A stretch of DNA of 64,000 nt from Streptomyces sp. SW4 (GTDB lineage: Bacteria; Actinomycetota; Actinomycetes; Streptomycetales; Streptomycetaceae). Made by a program: the position numbers and the translations under genes. The stretch lies in contig QKWM01000001.1 in NCBI GenBank assembly GCA_003248315.1, forward strand, positions 620,001-684,000. The letters run 5' to 3'. Below the pieces are notes generated by a model. That model worked only from the letters and a program-made list of their open reading frames with translations, had not been told where the DNA came from and did not search any database. Below, in pieces: positions 1 to 10,244 of the stretch (position 1 is its first letter; each line of letters starts with the position of its first letter).

Positions 1-546
1 CCGGTCGACGACCCGGACACCGACATGGGGTCCCTCATCTCCGTCCGGCAGCGCGACCGGGTCGCCGCCATGGTGGACGAGGCCCGCGCGGCCGGCGCGA
101 CGATCGTGCGCGGGGAAGGATCCCCGGGGGCCCGCTGGGCCGGGGCGCCTACTACGAACCCACCCTGATCACCGACGCGCCGCAGGACTCCGCGATCGTG
201 CAGCAGGAGATCTTCGGCCCGGTCCTGGTCTGCCTGCCCTTCGACAGCGACGACGAGGCCGTCGCACTGGCCAACGACACCCCGTACGGCCTGGCCGCCT
301 CCGCGTGGACCAGCAACGTCTACCGCGCGGGCGCGCCACCCGTGAGATCCGCGCGGGCTGCGTGTGGGTCAACGACCACATCCCGATCATCAGCGAGATG
401 CCCCACGGCGGTACAAGGCGTCCGGCTTCGGCAAGGACATGTCGGCCTACTCCTTCGAGGAGTACACGAACGTCAAGCACGTCATGACCGACATCACGGG
501 CGATCAGCACAAGCCCTGGCACGACGTGGTCTTCACCGGCCGCTGA
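1..546 (+). CDS. Aldehyde dehydrogenase, C-terminal part (gamma-aminobutyraldehyde dehydrogenase-like)
   Basis: The 3' end of an NAD(P)-dependent aldehyde dehydrogenase gene; the start and the catalytic cysteine lie before the window. The visible parts are the segment with GSLISVRQRDRV, the signature QEIFGPVLV, the segment NDTPYGLAASAWTSN, then GCVWVNDHIPIISEMPHGG and the C-terminal SGFGKDMSAYSFEEYTNVKH. The last two resemble gamma-aminobutyraldehyde (putrescine pathway) dehydrogenases, but substrate assignment from the C terminus alone is tentative. The protein is read in three successive frames, with breaks near 125-145, near 335 and near 412, each consistent with one lost base. An alanine-type symporter and two short-chain dehydrogenases follow on the same strand. 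Confidence 0.8.
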
Positions 547-716
547 CCCACGGGCTCCCCACGAGGTCACGGCCGCGGCCCTGGGGCGAATCCGTGGACG
601 ACTCCCACGATGCCGCGCCGAACGGCCCCAGGACAGCGGTCGGCGCCCTCGGGCCACTGCTCGGCCGCCCACCTCTCCGGAGACAAGGACGTCTTCCGCA
701 CGCAAGGGAGCATCAC

Positions 717-2185
717 ATGGAAAGTCTCCTCAGCACGATCTACGACCTCGTCTGGAACCCGCTGGTCTACGTCACGCTGATCACCGGATGCGTCTACACC
801 GTCGCCACGCGGGCCGTACAGGTCAGACATCTGCCAGGCATGGTCAAGTGCCTCCTCGGCCGCGCCGATTCCGACACCGGGACCTCTTCCTTCCAGGCGT
901 TCGCCATGGCTCTGGGCGGCAGGGTCGGCGTGGGAAACATCGCGGGTGTCGCCACGGCGATCGCCGCCGGCGGACCCGGTGCCCTGTTCTGGATGATCGC
1001 CACGGCCGTCCTCACCGCTTCGAGCGCCTTCATCGAGGCCACGCTCGGCCAGATATACAAGGTCAAGTCCGAGGGGGAGTACCGCGGTGGCATCCCCTGG
1101 TACATCGAGAAGGGCCTCGGGCTGAGGTGGCTCGCGCTCGCGGCCGCCGGCGTGGCGGTGCTCTGCTACTCGCTGCTGATTCCCGGTGTGCAGTCCTCCA
1201 CCATCGTCACGTCGCTGGACGCCGCGTTCGGTGTGCCGACATGGCTGTCCGGACTGATCCTCGTCGCCCTCCTCGGGTTCGTGGTCTTCGGCGGCACGAA
1301 GCGCATCGCCACGTTCGCCGAGAAGGTCGTGCCGATGATGGCCGCCTGCTACGTGCTGCTCGCCGTCGTCGTCCTGCTGGCGAACGTCCGCGACATCCCC
1401 GAGGTCGTCCGCGTGGTGACGGCCTCGGCGTTCGGCACCGACGCCGTCTTCGGGGCCTGATCGGCGCCGCCGTGGCCTGGGGTGTTCGCCGGTCCCTCTA
1501 CTCGAATGTGGCGGGCGTCGGCGAAGGCGGCTTCGCCGGGGCGGCGGCCTCGGTCTCCCACCCGGTCAAGCAGGGCCTGGTCCAGTCGTTCTCGGTCTAC
1601 ATCGACACCCTGCTCGTCTGCACGGCGACCGGTGTCATGATCCTGTCGACCGGGGCGTACAACGTGCTGCCCGAGGGCAGGGCGCCCCTCGTCGAGAACC
1701 TGCCGGGTGTGGAGGCGGGCGCCGGCTACACGCAGGCCGCCATCGACACGGCCCTGCCGGGTCCCGACTTCGGCTCCGGCATCGTGGCCGTCGCCATCTT
1801 CTTCTTCGCCTTCACCTCGCTGATGTCGTACTTCTACTACGGCGTGACGAACACCGTGTACCTCACCGGCAGCTCGCGGGGCGTACCCGCCCGCATCGTG
1901 CAGGCCGTGGTCCTGCTGTCCGCCTACCTCGGCACGGTGCACAGCACCGAACTGGTCTGGCAGCTCGGTGACATCGGATACGGCTTCATCGCGTGGTTCA
2001 ACATGGTGGCCATGGCCCTGCTCCTGCCCGTCGCGCTCCGCGCCCTGCGGGACTACGAACGCCAGAGGAAGGAAGGGCTCGACCCGGTGTTCGACCCGGC
2101 CGGCGCCGGCATCAAGGGGGCCTCGTTCTGGGAGTCCGGCGACGCCCCGACCCGGGTGGCCCGCGACCGCGCCACCCGGCTGTAG
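717..2185 (+). CDS. Sodium:alanine symporter, AGCS family
   Basis: An integral membrane transporter that imports alanine or glycine with sodium. The family signature is clear around residues 60-105: GGRVGVGNIAGVATAIAAGG followed by PGALFWM. About ten hydrophobic helices follow, including the late segment FFFAFTSLMSYFYYG. The ATG at 717 is chosen because GGGAG lies about nine bases upstream and the protein then begins directly with MESLLSTIYDLVWNPLVYV, typical for AGCS proteins. The reading frame breaks near 1452, where the run before CCTGATC has four G; five would join VFG to GLIGAAVAWGVRR. About 489 residues, normal for the family. A short-chain dehydrogenase starts 27 bases downstream, so the genes may be co-transcribed. 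Confidence 0.88.
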
Positions 2186-2212
2186 CGACGAGAGACACAG
2201 GAGAACGGCGGG

Positions 2213-2985
2213 ATGGACGACGTACGCGCAGGAGCGCGGTTCGCCGGGCAGGTCTGCTTCGTCACCGGAGCGGGGGGCGGTATCGGTTCGGCCGTCGCAC
2301 GCCGGCTGGCGCACGAAGGAGCCACGGTCGTCGTGGCCGACATCGACGAGACCGCTGCGAAGACGGTGGTCCAGGGCATCGCCGCGGACGGCGGCAGGGC
2401 CGAGGCGGCACACTTCGATCTGGGCGACGCAGGCGCGTGCCGGCGGGCGGTGGACGCTGCCGTGGCACGCCACGGACGACTGGACGTCCTGGTCAACAAC
2501 GCGGGCATCAACCGGCGGGCAACCTGCTCGACCTCTCCGCGCAGGACTGGGAGGCCAGCTTCGCCGTCAACGTGCACCCGCTGTTCCATCTGTGCCGGGC
2601 GGCGCTCACGCACATGGCCGGCCGCGGCGCCGGAGCGATCGTCAACACCGCTTCGCAGTGGGGGTTGCAGCCGGCGGCCGACCACATCGCCTACAACGTC
2701 ACCAAGGCCGCGGTCGTCGCCTTCACCCGCAGCCTGGCCCGCGACCACGCCCGTCAAGGCATCCGGGTCAACGCCGTGTGTCCCGGGGAGATCCGTACTC
2801 CCATGCTGGAAGCGGGCCTCGAGCGCTCCGGGCGCACCGTGGCCGATCTGGACGCGCTGGTGCCGTTCGGCCGGATCGGCACACCGGAGGAGGTTGCGGC
2901 ACTCGTCGCGTTCCTGGCCTCCGACGAAGCGCCGTACATGTGCGGATCCGTCGTCGAGATCACCGGAGGGCAGGCGGTCGCATGA
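2213..2985 (+). CDS. Short-chain dehydrogenase/reductase
   Basis: A classical SDR oxidoreductase of about 257 residues with a Rossmann fold. The cofactor motif is TGAGGGIG near residue 20, followed by LVNNAGIN, the active-site serine in NTASQWG and the catalytic pair in YNVTK. The acidic residue after the second strand (VADID) suggests a preference for NAD(H). AGGAG precedes the ATG. The frame breaks near 2518, where one added G in the CGGGC run joins NNAGINRR to GNLLDL. The stop overlaps the start of the next SDR gene in an ATGA arrangement, so the two are translationally coupled. The substrate cannot be told; proximity to an aldehyde dehydrogenase and an amino-acid symporter hints at amine or amino-alcohol catabolism. 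Confidence 0.85.
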
Positions 2986-3740
2986 GCACGAACACCCCCG
3001 CACAGGCAGGCCTTCTCGCCGGGAAGACGGTCCTCGTCACAGGCGCCTCGCGCGGCATCGGACGTGCGACCGCACTCGCGGCCCACCGGGAAGGCGCCCA
3101 CGTCGTGGCCCACTGGATGCGCGACCGGCAGGCGGCGGACGAGTTGCACGAACTCCTGGGGGACCGCGGTCACCCGGTCCGCGCCGACCTGCGCCGGCCC
3201 GAGGAGACCGACGCCCTCTGGCACCAGGCGCTCGCCTGGCGCGGTCACATCGACGTCCTGGTCAACAACGCGGGAGCATGGCTGAGTTCACCTCTGGCCG
3301 ACCGAGTGGCGTGGGACCGCGGCTGGGCCGAGAACCTCGCGCTCCATCTCACCGGGCCGGCGGACCTCAGCAGAAACGCCGTGCTCCATTTCCGGGAACA
3401 CGGTGGCGGGATCATCGTCAGCGTGTCGAGCCGCTCCGCCCATCGCGGCGACGACGCGGACCATCTGGCCTACGGCGCCGCGAAGGCGGGGCTCCTCGCC
3501 CTCACCAAGGGCATCGCCCGCGGCTACGGGGCGGAGGGCGTCCTCGCGTACGCCGTCACCCCCGGCTGGGTGGCCACCGACCTGACCGCGTCCGGTGCGG
3601 CGGACACCTCGGGCGTGCCCCTGGGCGAGATGACGCCCCCGCAGGACGTGGCCGAGATGATCACCTTCCTGGCCTCCGGCCGGTCGCGGCACGCCACGGG
3701 AGCGACCATCGACATCACGGGCGCGGACTACGTCCGGTGA
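2982..3740 (+). CDS. Short-chain dehydrogenase/reductase
   Basis: A second SDR enzyme of 252 residues, intact in one frame. It has the NADP-type motif TGASRGIG at about residue 18, LVNNAG, serine in SVSSRS and the catalytic YGAAK. A basic residue rather than an acidic one follows the second strand region (HWMRDR), which fits NADP(H) preference; this is inferred. The ATG overlaps the preceding SDR stop (ATGA), so the two probably work in one pathway and could form a heteromer. A strong inverted repeat 17 bases after the stop closes the unit. The substrate is unknown. Confidence 0.87.
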   Translation: MSTNTPAQAGLLAGKTVLVTGASRGIGRATALAAHREGAHVVAHWMRDRQAADELHELLGDRGHPVRADLRRPEETDALWHQALAWRGHIDVLVNNAGAWLSSPLADRVAWDRGWAENLALHLTGPADLSRNAVLHFREHGGGIIVSVSSRSAHRGDDADHLAYGAAKAGLLALTKGIARGYGAEGVLAYAVTPGWVATDLTASGAADTSGVPLGEMTPPQDVAEMITFLASGRSRHATGATIDITGADYVR

Positions 3741-3756
3741 GTTCTCGCGGACGGAA

Positions 3757-3812
3757 GCCCGGCCCCGTCCCGGCCACCGGGAACACCCGCGTGTCCGAAA
3801 ACGGGGCCGGGC
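3757..3812. terminator. Bidirectional terminator-like hairpin
   Basis: Perfect 12-base arms, GCCCGGCCCCGT at 3757-3768 and its complement at 3801-3812, sit exactly between two convergent genes (SDR ending at 3740, MerR ending at 3828). The 32-base loop contains a smaller CCGG-based hairpin. Confidence 0.7.
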
Positions 3813-3827
3813 CCTCCGGCCTCCGGA

Positions 3828-4175
3828 TCAGCTGTAGTAGGCGATCTTGTCGTCGAGGACGTCGATGGCCCGTCTCAGCGCCGCCACGCGGCCTTCCAGC
3901 GCCGCACGGCGCTCGCGGAGGAAGGCGACCCGGTCCTGCGCGGAGTGCTCGGAGCGCAGGATGGCGACGAACTCCCGCAGGTCCGTGATGCCGAGGCCCG
4001 CCTCGCGGAAGCACGTGACCAGCCCGATCCAGAAGACGTCCTCCTCGGTGTACTGCCGGCGGCCGCCGGCGGAGCGCCGGATGGGCCCGATGAGCCCTTC
4101 GCGCTCGTAGTAGCGCAGCGTGTCGAGGGAGACGCCGGTGCGCTCGGCGGCCGCGGCGGGGGAGAGGGTGGTCAT
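3828..4175 (-). CDS. MerR family transcriptional regulator
   Basis: A 115-residue DNA-binding regulator. The N-terminal winged helix-turn-helix is classical (AAAAERTGVSLDTLRYYERE, then GLIGPIRR), followed by RQYTEEDVFWIGLVTCFREAG and a C-terminal dimerisation coiled coil (about residues 75-112). No conserved cysteine pair is present, so it probably senses an organic molecule rather than a metal. Two starts are possible; the inner ATG at 4175 has GAGGAG just upstream and gives the usual N terminus, while an ATG at 4193 would add six residues. It lies 61 bases downstream of an aldo/keto reductase on the same strand, and a palindrome in that gene's promoter is the obvious operator. Confidence 0.88.
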   Translation of the reverse strand: MTTLSPAAAAERTGVSLDTLRYYEREGLIGPIRRSAGGRRQYTEEDVFWIGLVTCFREAGLGITDLREFVAILRSEHSAQDRVAFLRERRAALEGRVAALRRAIDVLDDKIAYYS

Positions 4176-4236
4176 GGGGCTCCTCGTGGTCATGGGCTCC
4201 GCGGGGTTCCTCGTCGTCGGGGGTTTGGCAGGTGCG

Positions 4237-5175
4237 CTACCGCGCCTCGGCGAAGCGCGTCAGGTGCTCGTCGCCGAGCCGCACCCGGCGGGCGGCGAGC
4301 GCCTGTTCGACGTGCTCCACCCGGCTGGCGCCGACGATGGGATCGATGCCCTGCCGCATCAGCCACGCGAGGACGACCTGGTTCCGCGTGGCCGACAGCT
4401 CGCGGGCGACGTCGTCCAGCACCGCCAGCACCCGGGCCGTTCCGGGGTGATCGTAGGCGGGCGGAAGCGGTTTGTCCGCGCGCTCGTAGGAACCCCACAT
4501 CAGCGAGGTGTACGACCACACGGCCAGCCCCTCCGACCTCGCGAGGTCGAGGTCCTCGGCGGTGAGCATGCGGTGAGCGCTCTCCGGGACGGGCGCCGAC
4601 GGGCGTGGCTGGACGAGTGAGTGGCGCAGTTGCAGGGCGGTCCACGGTTCCACGCCCTGCTGCCGTGCGAGGGACCGGGCGCGCTCGACGCGCCAGGCGG
4701 CATGGTTCGCGGCTCCGACCCGCCGGGCGGTTCCCTTCGCGACCAACTCACCGAAGGCGCCGACCGTCTCCTCCAGCGGCACGGTGCGGTCCTCGGCGTG
4801 TGCCCAGAGAAGATCGACGTGATCGGTCCCGAGCCGTTCCAGGCTCTGCTCCAGACCGGCGTGCACGGCGCGGGCGGAGAGCCCTTCGGCACTGGCCGGC
4901 CAGGAGTGCGGGACGAGCGGGTTGTGCCGGACCTTGGTCGCGATGCGCACCGTGCCGCGGGCGCCCGGGCGTGCGCGGAGCCAGGAGCCGATGAGGCGTT
5001 CGCTGGCGCCTCCGACGCCCTGGGGGTCGCTCCAGAAGGAGTAGGAGTTCGCGGTGTCGAGCCAGACACCGCCGCCGGCGACGAAGGAATCGAGCAGCGC
5101 GAAGGCCCGGTCGCGGTCGATGCGGGTACCGAAGTCCATCGTCCCGAGGACGATCTGCGGGTTGCTGGTGGTCAT
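4237..5175 (-). CDS. Aldo/keto reductase
   Basis: An NADPH-dependent carbonyl reductase of 312 residues with a TIM-barrel fold. Catalytic residues are visible in order: Asp and Tyr in DTANSYSF, Lys in IATKVRHN, His in LLWAHAED. The C-terminal cofactor-binding region reads LAWLMRQGIDPIVGASRVEH, ending with a short helix rather than the long loop of mammalian members. The start at 5175 gives MTTSNPQIVLGTMDFG, the expected first strand; an ATG at 5184 is also possible. The downstream MerR gene and the 20-base palindrome 15 bases before the start suggest induction by a reactive carbonyl or a related small molecule. The reading frame is intact. Confidence 0.87.
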   Translation of the reverse strand: MTTSNPQIVLGTMDFGTRIDRDRAFALLDSFVAGGGVWLDTANSYSFWSDPQGVGGASERLIGSWLRARPGARGTVRIATKVRHNPLVPHSWPASAEGLSARAVHAGLEQSLERLGTDHVDLLWAHAEDRTVPLEETVGAFGELVAKGTARRVGAANHAAWRVERARSLARQQGVEPWTALQLRHSLVQPRPSAPVPESAHRMLTAEDLDLARSEGLAVWSYTSLMWGSYERADKPLPPAYDHPGTARVLAVLDDVARELSATRNQVVLAWLMRQGIDPIVGASRVEHVEQALAARRVRLGDEHLTRFAEAR

Positions 5176-5190
5176 GCGGCCCATGCTCGT

Positions 5191-5210
5191 ATCTGGAGCG
5201 CGCTCCAGAT
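5191..5210 (-). promoter_or_regulatory. MerR-type operator in the aldo/keto reductase promoter
   Basis: A perfect 20-base palindrome, ATCTGGAGCGCGCTCCAGAT. On the minus strand it begins inside a TTGATC element (candidate -35) and ends at TACGAG (candidate -10), so the palindrome fills the promoter spacer. That placement is characteristic of MerR-family operators (known for the family), and the general form CTnGAGnnnnCTCnAG resembles sites of MerR aldehyde sensors. It is 15 bases from the reductase start, so the transcript may be nearly leaderless. Confidence 0.7.
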
Positions 5211-5511
5211 CAAGTGCCTTCTCGATCAGATGCGTTCTTGCCGGGAACGCGTCTGAGTCGAGGCCGATCTCGCGACGGGCGGGAAGGCGGCCCCGCGCGC
5301 ACGCCATCCGCGACTTTGTCCTGATCACGGAAAAAGATGAAGGGATGTCGTGCGGAAGGGGTTACGCGGCGGAACCGAAGCCGCTAGCTTCCTTGAAATG
5401 AACCGGTCAAGCACGTAGCCGGTGTTCACGGCGCGACGGCGCGCGCCGGTACTCCCTTCTCCAGGGCCGATCGTGCCCTGGCTGCCACCCCCACACCCAC
5501 GGGAGACCCCT
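5211..5511. other. Intergenic region before the sugar dehydrogenase gene
   Basis: With the MerR operator this forms a 336-base divergent spacer. Beyond the operator, the only structure I see is a pair of arms, CTTGA at 5392-5396 and TCAAG at 5407-5411, about 100 bases before the sugar dehydrogenase start, which could be a regulator site. No gene is supported. Confidence 0.4.
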
Positions 5512-8355
5512 GTGCGCAGAAGACCCGGCAGACCCGGACTCATCCGTTCCCTGGTGCTGACGGCCGTCCTGGCCGCCGGCTGTCTCGTGCCGGCGGCCGC
5601 GGCGGCCGCCCCGGCGGAGCCGGCCGGCGGGGCCGAGGCGGCGGCCGAGGAGTTCCAGCAGGTCACGCTCGCCAAGGGCGTGGCCGAGATGGGCGAGCCC
5701 ATGACGCTCGCCGTGCTGCCGAACCGTTCGGTGCTGCACACCTCGCGCGACGGCACCGTCCGGCTCACCGACGCGGCCGGAACCACGTCGGTGGCGGGCA
5801 GGCTCGACGTGTACAGCCACGACGAGGAGGGCCTGCAGGGCGTCGCGGCGGACCCGGCCTTCGCCTCCAACCGCTTCGTCTACCTGTACTACGCCCCCAA
5901 GCTGAGCACCCCGGGCGGAGACGCCCCCTCCGACGGAACGGCCTCCGACTTCGCGCCGTTCGACGGGGTCAACCGGCTCTCGCGGTTCGTCCTGAAGACC
6001 GACGGGACCCTGGACCTCAGCAGCGAGAAGAAGATCCTCGACGTCCCGGCCAGCCGCGGCACCTGCTGCCACGTCGGCGGCGACATCGACTTCGACGCGG
6101 CCGGGAACCTGTATCTGTCGACCGGCGACGACACCAACCCGTTCGCCTCGGACGGCTTCACCCCGATCGACGAGCGCGCCTCCCGCAACCCCGCCTTCGA
6201 CGCCCAGCGTTCCTCGGGCAACACCAACGACCTGCGCGGCAAGGTCCTGCGGATCAAGGTCGACGCCGACGGGTCGTACTCGATCCGAGCGGCAACCTCT
6301 TCCCGCCGGGCACTGCGAAGACCCGCCCCGAGATCTACGCCATGGGCTTCCGCAACCCGTTCCGGATGAGCGTCGACAAGGCCACGGGCATCGTCTACCT
6401 CGGCGACTACGGACCCGACTCGGGCGTCGCGAGCCCCACCCGCGGCCCCGCCGGGCAGGTGGAGTTCAACCGGATCACCAAGGCGGGCAACTACGGCTGG
6501 CCGTACTGCACCGGCGACAACGACGCCTACGTCGACCACGACTTCGCCACCGGCACCTCGGGCTCGGCGTTCAACTGCGCGGCGCCGAAGAACACTTCAC
6601 CGCGCAACACCGGCCTGACCGACCTGCCTCCCGCCCAGCCCGCCTGGATCCCCTACGACGGCGGATCCGTCCCCGAGTTCGGCAACGGCTCCGAGTCCCC
6701 GATGGGCGGCCCGGTCTACCGCTACGACGCCGCCTCGGCCTCCGAGGTCAAGTTCCCCGAGACGTACGACGGCGACTTCTTCGCCGGCGAGTTCGGCCGC
6801 CGCTGGATCAAGCGCATCGAGTCCGGCGGCGACGGCACCGTGCAGTCCGTCAACTCCTTCCCCTGGAGCGGGACCCAGGTGATGGACATGGCCTTCGGCC
6901 CGGACGGCGCCCTCTACGTCCTCGACTACGGCACCGGCTACTTCAACGGCGACGAGAACTCCGCCCTGTACCGCATCGAGCACGTCACCGGCGGCCTCGC
7001 ACCGATCGCCCAGGCCAAGGCCGACGTCACCTCCGGAAAGGCGCCCCTGGCCGTCTCGTTCTCCTCGGCCGGCAGCTCCGACCCCGACGGCGGCGCCCTC
7101 GGCTACGCGTGGACGTTCGGTGACGGCGCGACCTCCACCGCCGCCGACCCCACCCACACGTACACCGCGAACGGCCAGTACACGGCCACTCTCAAGGTCA
7201 CGGACCCGACCGGCAGGTCCGCGACGGCGTCGGTGCAGATCACCGTCGGCAACACCGCCCCGACCGTCCGGCTCGACCTGCCCGTCGACGGACGGATCTA
7301 CGACTTCGGGCCGCCATCCCCTTCAAGGTGACGGTCACCGACCCCGAGGACGGCACGATCGACTGCACCAAGGTGAAGGTCACCTTCATCGTCGGGCACG
7401 ACAGCCACGGCCATCCGCAGACCTCCACCACCGGCTGCGAGGGCACGCTCCAGACCCTGGCGGACGGCGAGCACGACCCCAACGCCAACATCTTCGGCGT
7501 CGTCGACGCCGAGTACACCGACAAGGGCGCGAACGGCCAGCCGACGCTGACCACGCACGACCAGCACATCACCCAGCCGACCCACCGGCAGGCCGAGCAC
7601 TACGGCGGCTCCGCCGGTGTCCAGGTCGTCACCCACGCCCCGCGCACGGCGGCCGGACCGTCGGCCACATCGACAACGGCGACTGGATCTCCTTCACGCC
7701 GTACGCCCTCGACAACGCCACCCGCTTCACCGCCCGGGTCTCCTCCGCGGGCGTCGGCGGCACCATCGAGGTCCGCGCCGGATCACCGGCCGGGACTCTG
7801 CTCGGCACCGCGACCGTCCCGGTGACCGGCGGCTGGGAGACCTTCCAGGACGTGTCGGCCGACCTGACCAACCAGCCCGCCGGCTCGACGAAACTGCACC
7901 TCGTCTTCAAGGGCGGCAGCGGCTCCCTGTTCGACGTCGACGAGTTCTCCTTCACCACCTCCGGCGGCGGACCCCGCTCGGGTGAGGTGAAGGGGGTCGG
8001 CGGCAAGTGTCTGGACGTGGACGGCGGGCAGTCGGCGGACGGGACGAGGGTGCAGCTGTGGACGTGCAACGGCACGGCGGCGCAGCGGTGGACGGCCGGG
8101 GGTGGCGGCGCGCTGAAGGCGCTGGGCAAGTGTCTGGACGTCTCCGGCGGGGGCACGGTGGACGGTACGCGGATCCAGTTGTGGACGTGCAACGGCACGG
8201 GGGCGCAGCAGTGGGCGGCCCGGCCGGACGGCACGGTGCGCAACCCGCAGTCCGGCAAGTGCCTGGACGCCTCGGGCGGATCCTGGAACGACGGCACCCC
8301 GGTCCACCTGTGGACCTGCCACACCGGACCCAACCAGAAGTGGACCCAGCCGTAG
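5512..8355 (+). CDS. Secreted glucose/sorbosone dehydrogenase-like protein with PKD, CBM6-like and ricin-B domains
   Basis: A secreted multidomain protein of about 948 residues. An N-terminal signal peptide is followed by a six-bladed propeller of the soluble aldose/sorbosone dehydrogenase family (EEGLQGVAADPAF, GGDIDFDAAGNLYLSTGDD, MGFRNPFRMSVDK, GNYGWPYC, LYVLDYG). A PKD domain follows (APLAVSFSSAGSSDPDGG, YAWTFGDG), then a linker, a CBM6-like beta sandwich (GRTVGHIDNGDWISF) and a ricin-type lectin with QxW repeats. Family members oxidise sugars with PQQ; whether this one does is inferred. GTG at 5512 is preceded by GGGAG. Frame breaks occur near 6286, 7311 and 7640, each repaired by one added G or C. 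The next gene starts 16 bases downstream. Confidence 0.85.
7969..8343 (+). repeat. Ricin-lectin direct repeat, copy 1
   Basis: This 375-base segment encoding the ricin-B domain recurs at 9759-10133 with the same length and about 11 substitutions (about 97% identity), with no indels between copies. Outside it the two genes are unrelated. Confidence 0.95.
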
Positions 8356-8371
8356 AAAGGAGGCGACCCCC

Positions 8372-10145
8372 ATGCGTACACCCCCGAGAAACGTCATGCG
8401 CGCACCTTGGAAAGCGGCCCTCGGCCTGATCGCCGCCGCCGTGCTCTGCCTGACCCCGCAGGCCACGGCCCGGCCCGCGGCCGACAGCCCCTCCGTCGCC
8501 GCGGAGAGCCGCGCGGCGGCCGACCCGGCGTACAAGATCCTCGTCTTCTCCAGGACGGCGGGCTTCCGGCACTCCTCCATCGACGACGGCATCGCGGCCC
8601 TGCGCGGCCTGGGCACCGCACACAACTTCACCGTCGACGCCACCGAGGACGGGCAGGCCTTCACGGCCGGCAACCTCGCCCAGTACAAGGCGGTCGTCTT
8701 CCTGTCCACGACGGGCGACGTGCTGAACGACGCCCAGCAGACCGCCTTCGAGCAGTACATCCAGGGCGGCGGCGGATACGTCGGCATCCACGCCGCCGCC
8801 GACACCGAGTACGACTGGCCCTTCTACGAAGGCCTCGCCGGGGCCCTCTTCCACTCCCACCCGGCCATCCAGCCGGCCACCGTCCAGGTGGAGGACCGGG
8901 CGCACGACGCCACCGCCCACCTGGGCAGCACCTGGCAGCGCACCGACGAGTGGTACAACTACCGCACCAACCCGCGCACCAGCGCCCACGTGCTCGCCTC
9001 GCTCGACGAGTCCAGCTACTCCGGCGGCACCATGTCCGGCGACCACCCGATCGCCTGGTGCAAGGACTACCGGGGCGGCCGGGCCTTCTACACCGGCGGC
9101 GGCCACACCGACGAGTCGTACTCCGAGCCCGCCTTCCGCCGGCACCTCCTCGGCGGCATCCGTTGGGCCGCCGGCATGACGGAGGCCGACTGCCGTCCCG
9201 AGACCGGCTACACCTCCCTGTTCGACGGCTCGTCCACCACCGGCTGGAAACAGGCGGGTCCCGGCGGGTTCACCCTGGCGGACGGCACCCTCACCTCCCA
9301 GGGCGGTCTGGGCATGCTCTGGTACTCCGCGAAGGAGTTCACCGGCGACTACTCGCTCAAACTCGACTGGAAGGCGGCCGGCGACGACAACTCCGGGGTC
9401 TTCCTCGGCTTCCCCGCCTCCGACGACCCCTGGTCCGCGGTGAACAACGGCTACGAGATCCAGATCGACGCCACCGACGCGGCCGACCGCACCACGGGCG
9501 CCGTCTACGGCTTCAAGTCCGCCGACCTCGCCGCGCGCGACGCCGCGCTCAACCCGCCGGGGAGTGGAACACCTACGAACTCCGCGTCACCGGCGAACGG
9601 CTGGAGATCTTCCTCAACGGCCGCAAGATCAACGACTTCACCAACACCGACCCGGCACGCAGCCTCGCCCAGGGACACATCGGCATCCAGAACCACGGGA
9701 CGGCGACGAGGTGTCCTTCCGCGACATCCGCATCAGGCAGAGCGGAGAGCAGGAGCCCGGACCCCGCTCGGGTGAGGTGAAGGGGGTCGGCGGCAAGTGT
9801 CTGGACGTGGACGGCGGGCAGTCGGCGGACGGGACGAAGGTGCAGGTGTGGACGTGCAACGGCACGGCGGCGCAGCGGTGGACGGCCGGCGGTGACGGCA
9901 CGCTGAAGGCGCTGGGCAAGTGTCTGGACGTGTCCGGTGGGGGCACGGTGGACGGTACGCGGATCCAGTTGTGGACGTGCAACGGCACGGGGGCGCAGCA
10001 GTGGGTGGCCCGGCCGGACGGCACGGTCCGCAACCCGCAGTCCGGCAAGTGCCTGGACGCCTCGGGCGGGACCTGGAACGACGGCACCCCGGTCCACCTG
10101 TGGACCTGCCACACCGGACCCAACCAGAAGTGGGTCCTTCCCTGA
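8372..10145 (+). CDS. Secreted ThuA / DUF1080 (3-keto-disaccharide hydrolase) / ricin-B protein
   Basis: A secreted protein of about 591 residues. A signal peptide (about 1-30) leads to a ThuA-like, glutamine-amidotransferase-fold domain (YKILVFSRTAGFRHSSIDDG, GGGYVGIHAAADTEYDWPFY, GGHTDESY). A DUF1080 domain follows (YTSLFDGSSTTGWKQAG, DNSGVFLGFP, WNTYELRVTGERLEIFLNG), a family that includes 3-keto-glycoside hydrolases. The C terminus is a ricin-B lectin almost identical to that of the upstream protein. AAAGGAGG lies eight bases before the ATG. Frame breaks near 9557 (GGGG where five G fit) and near 9697. With the dehydrogenase it suggests oxidation and then cleavage of a glycoside outside the cell; this is inference. 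Confidence 0.85.
9759..10133 (+). repeat. Ricin-lectin direct repeat, copy 2
   Basis: Second copy of the 375-base segment at 7969-8343, offset exactly 1790 bases. Differences are scattered single substitutions, several of them silent. Confidence 0.95.
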
Positions 10146-10244
10146 CGGTCCGGGCGACCCCGCGGGCGAGGGCGGACGTTGTGCCGGAGGCGGGGCCCCG
10201 GTACTGTGCCGCCCTCGCCCGTCTCGGACCGGAGGACATGAGTC

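Noticed and set aside
1..546. A degenerate aldehyde dehydrogenase pseudogene
   Set aside because: All three frames carry well-conserved family sequence and the breaks match the single-base-loss pattern seen throughout the window.
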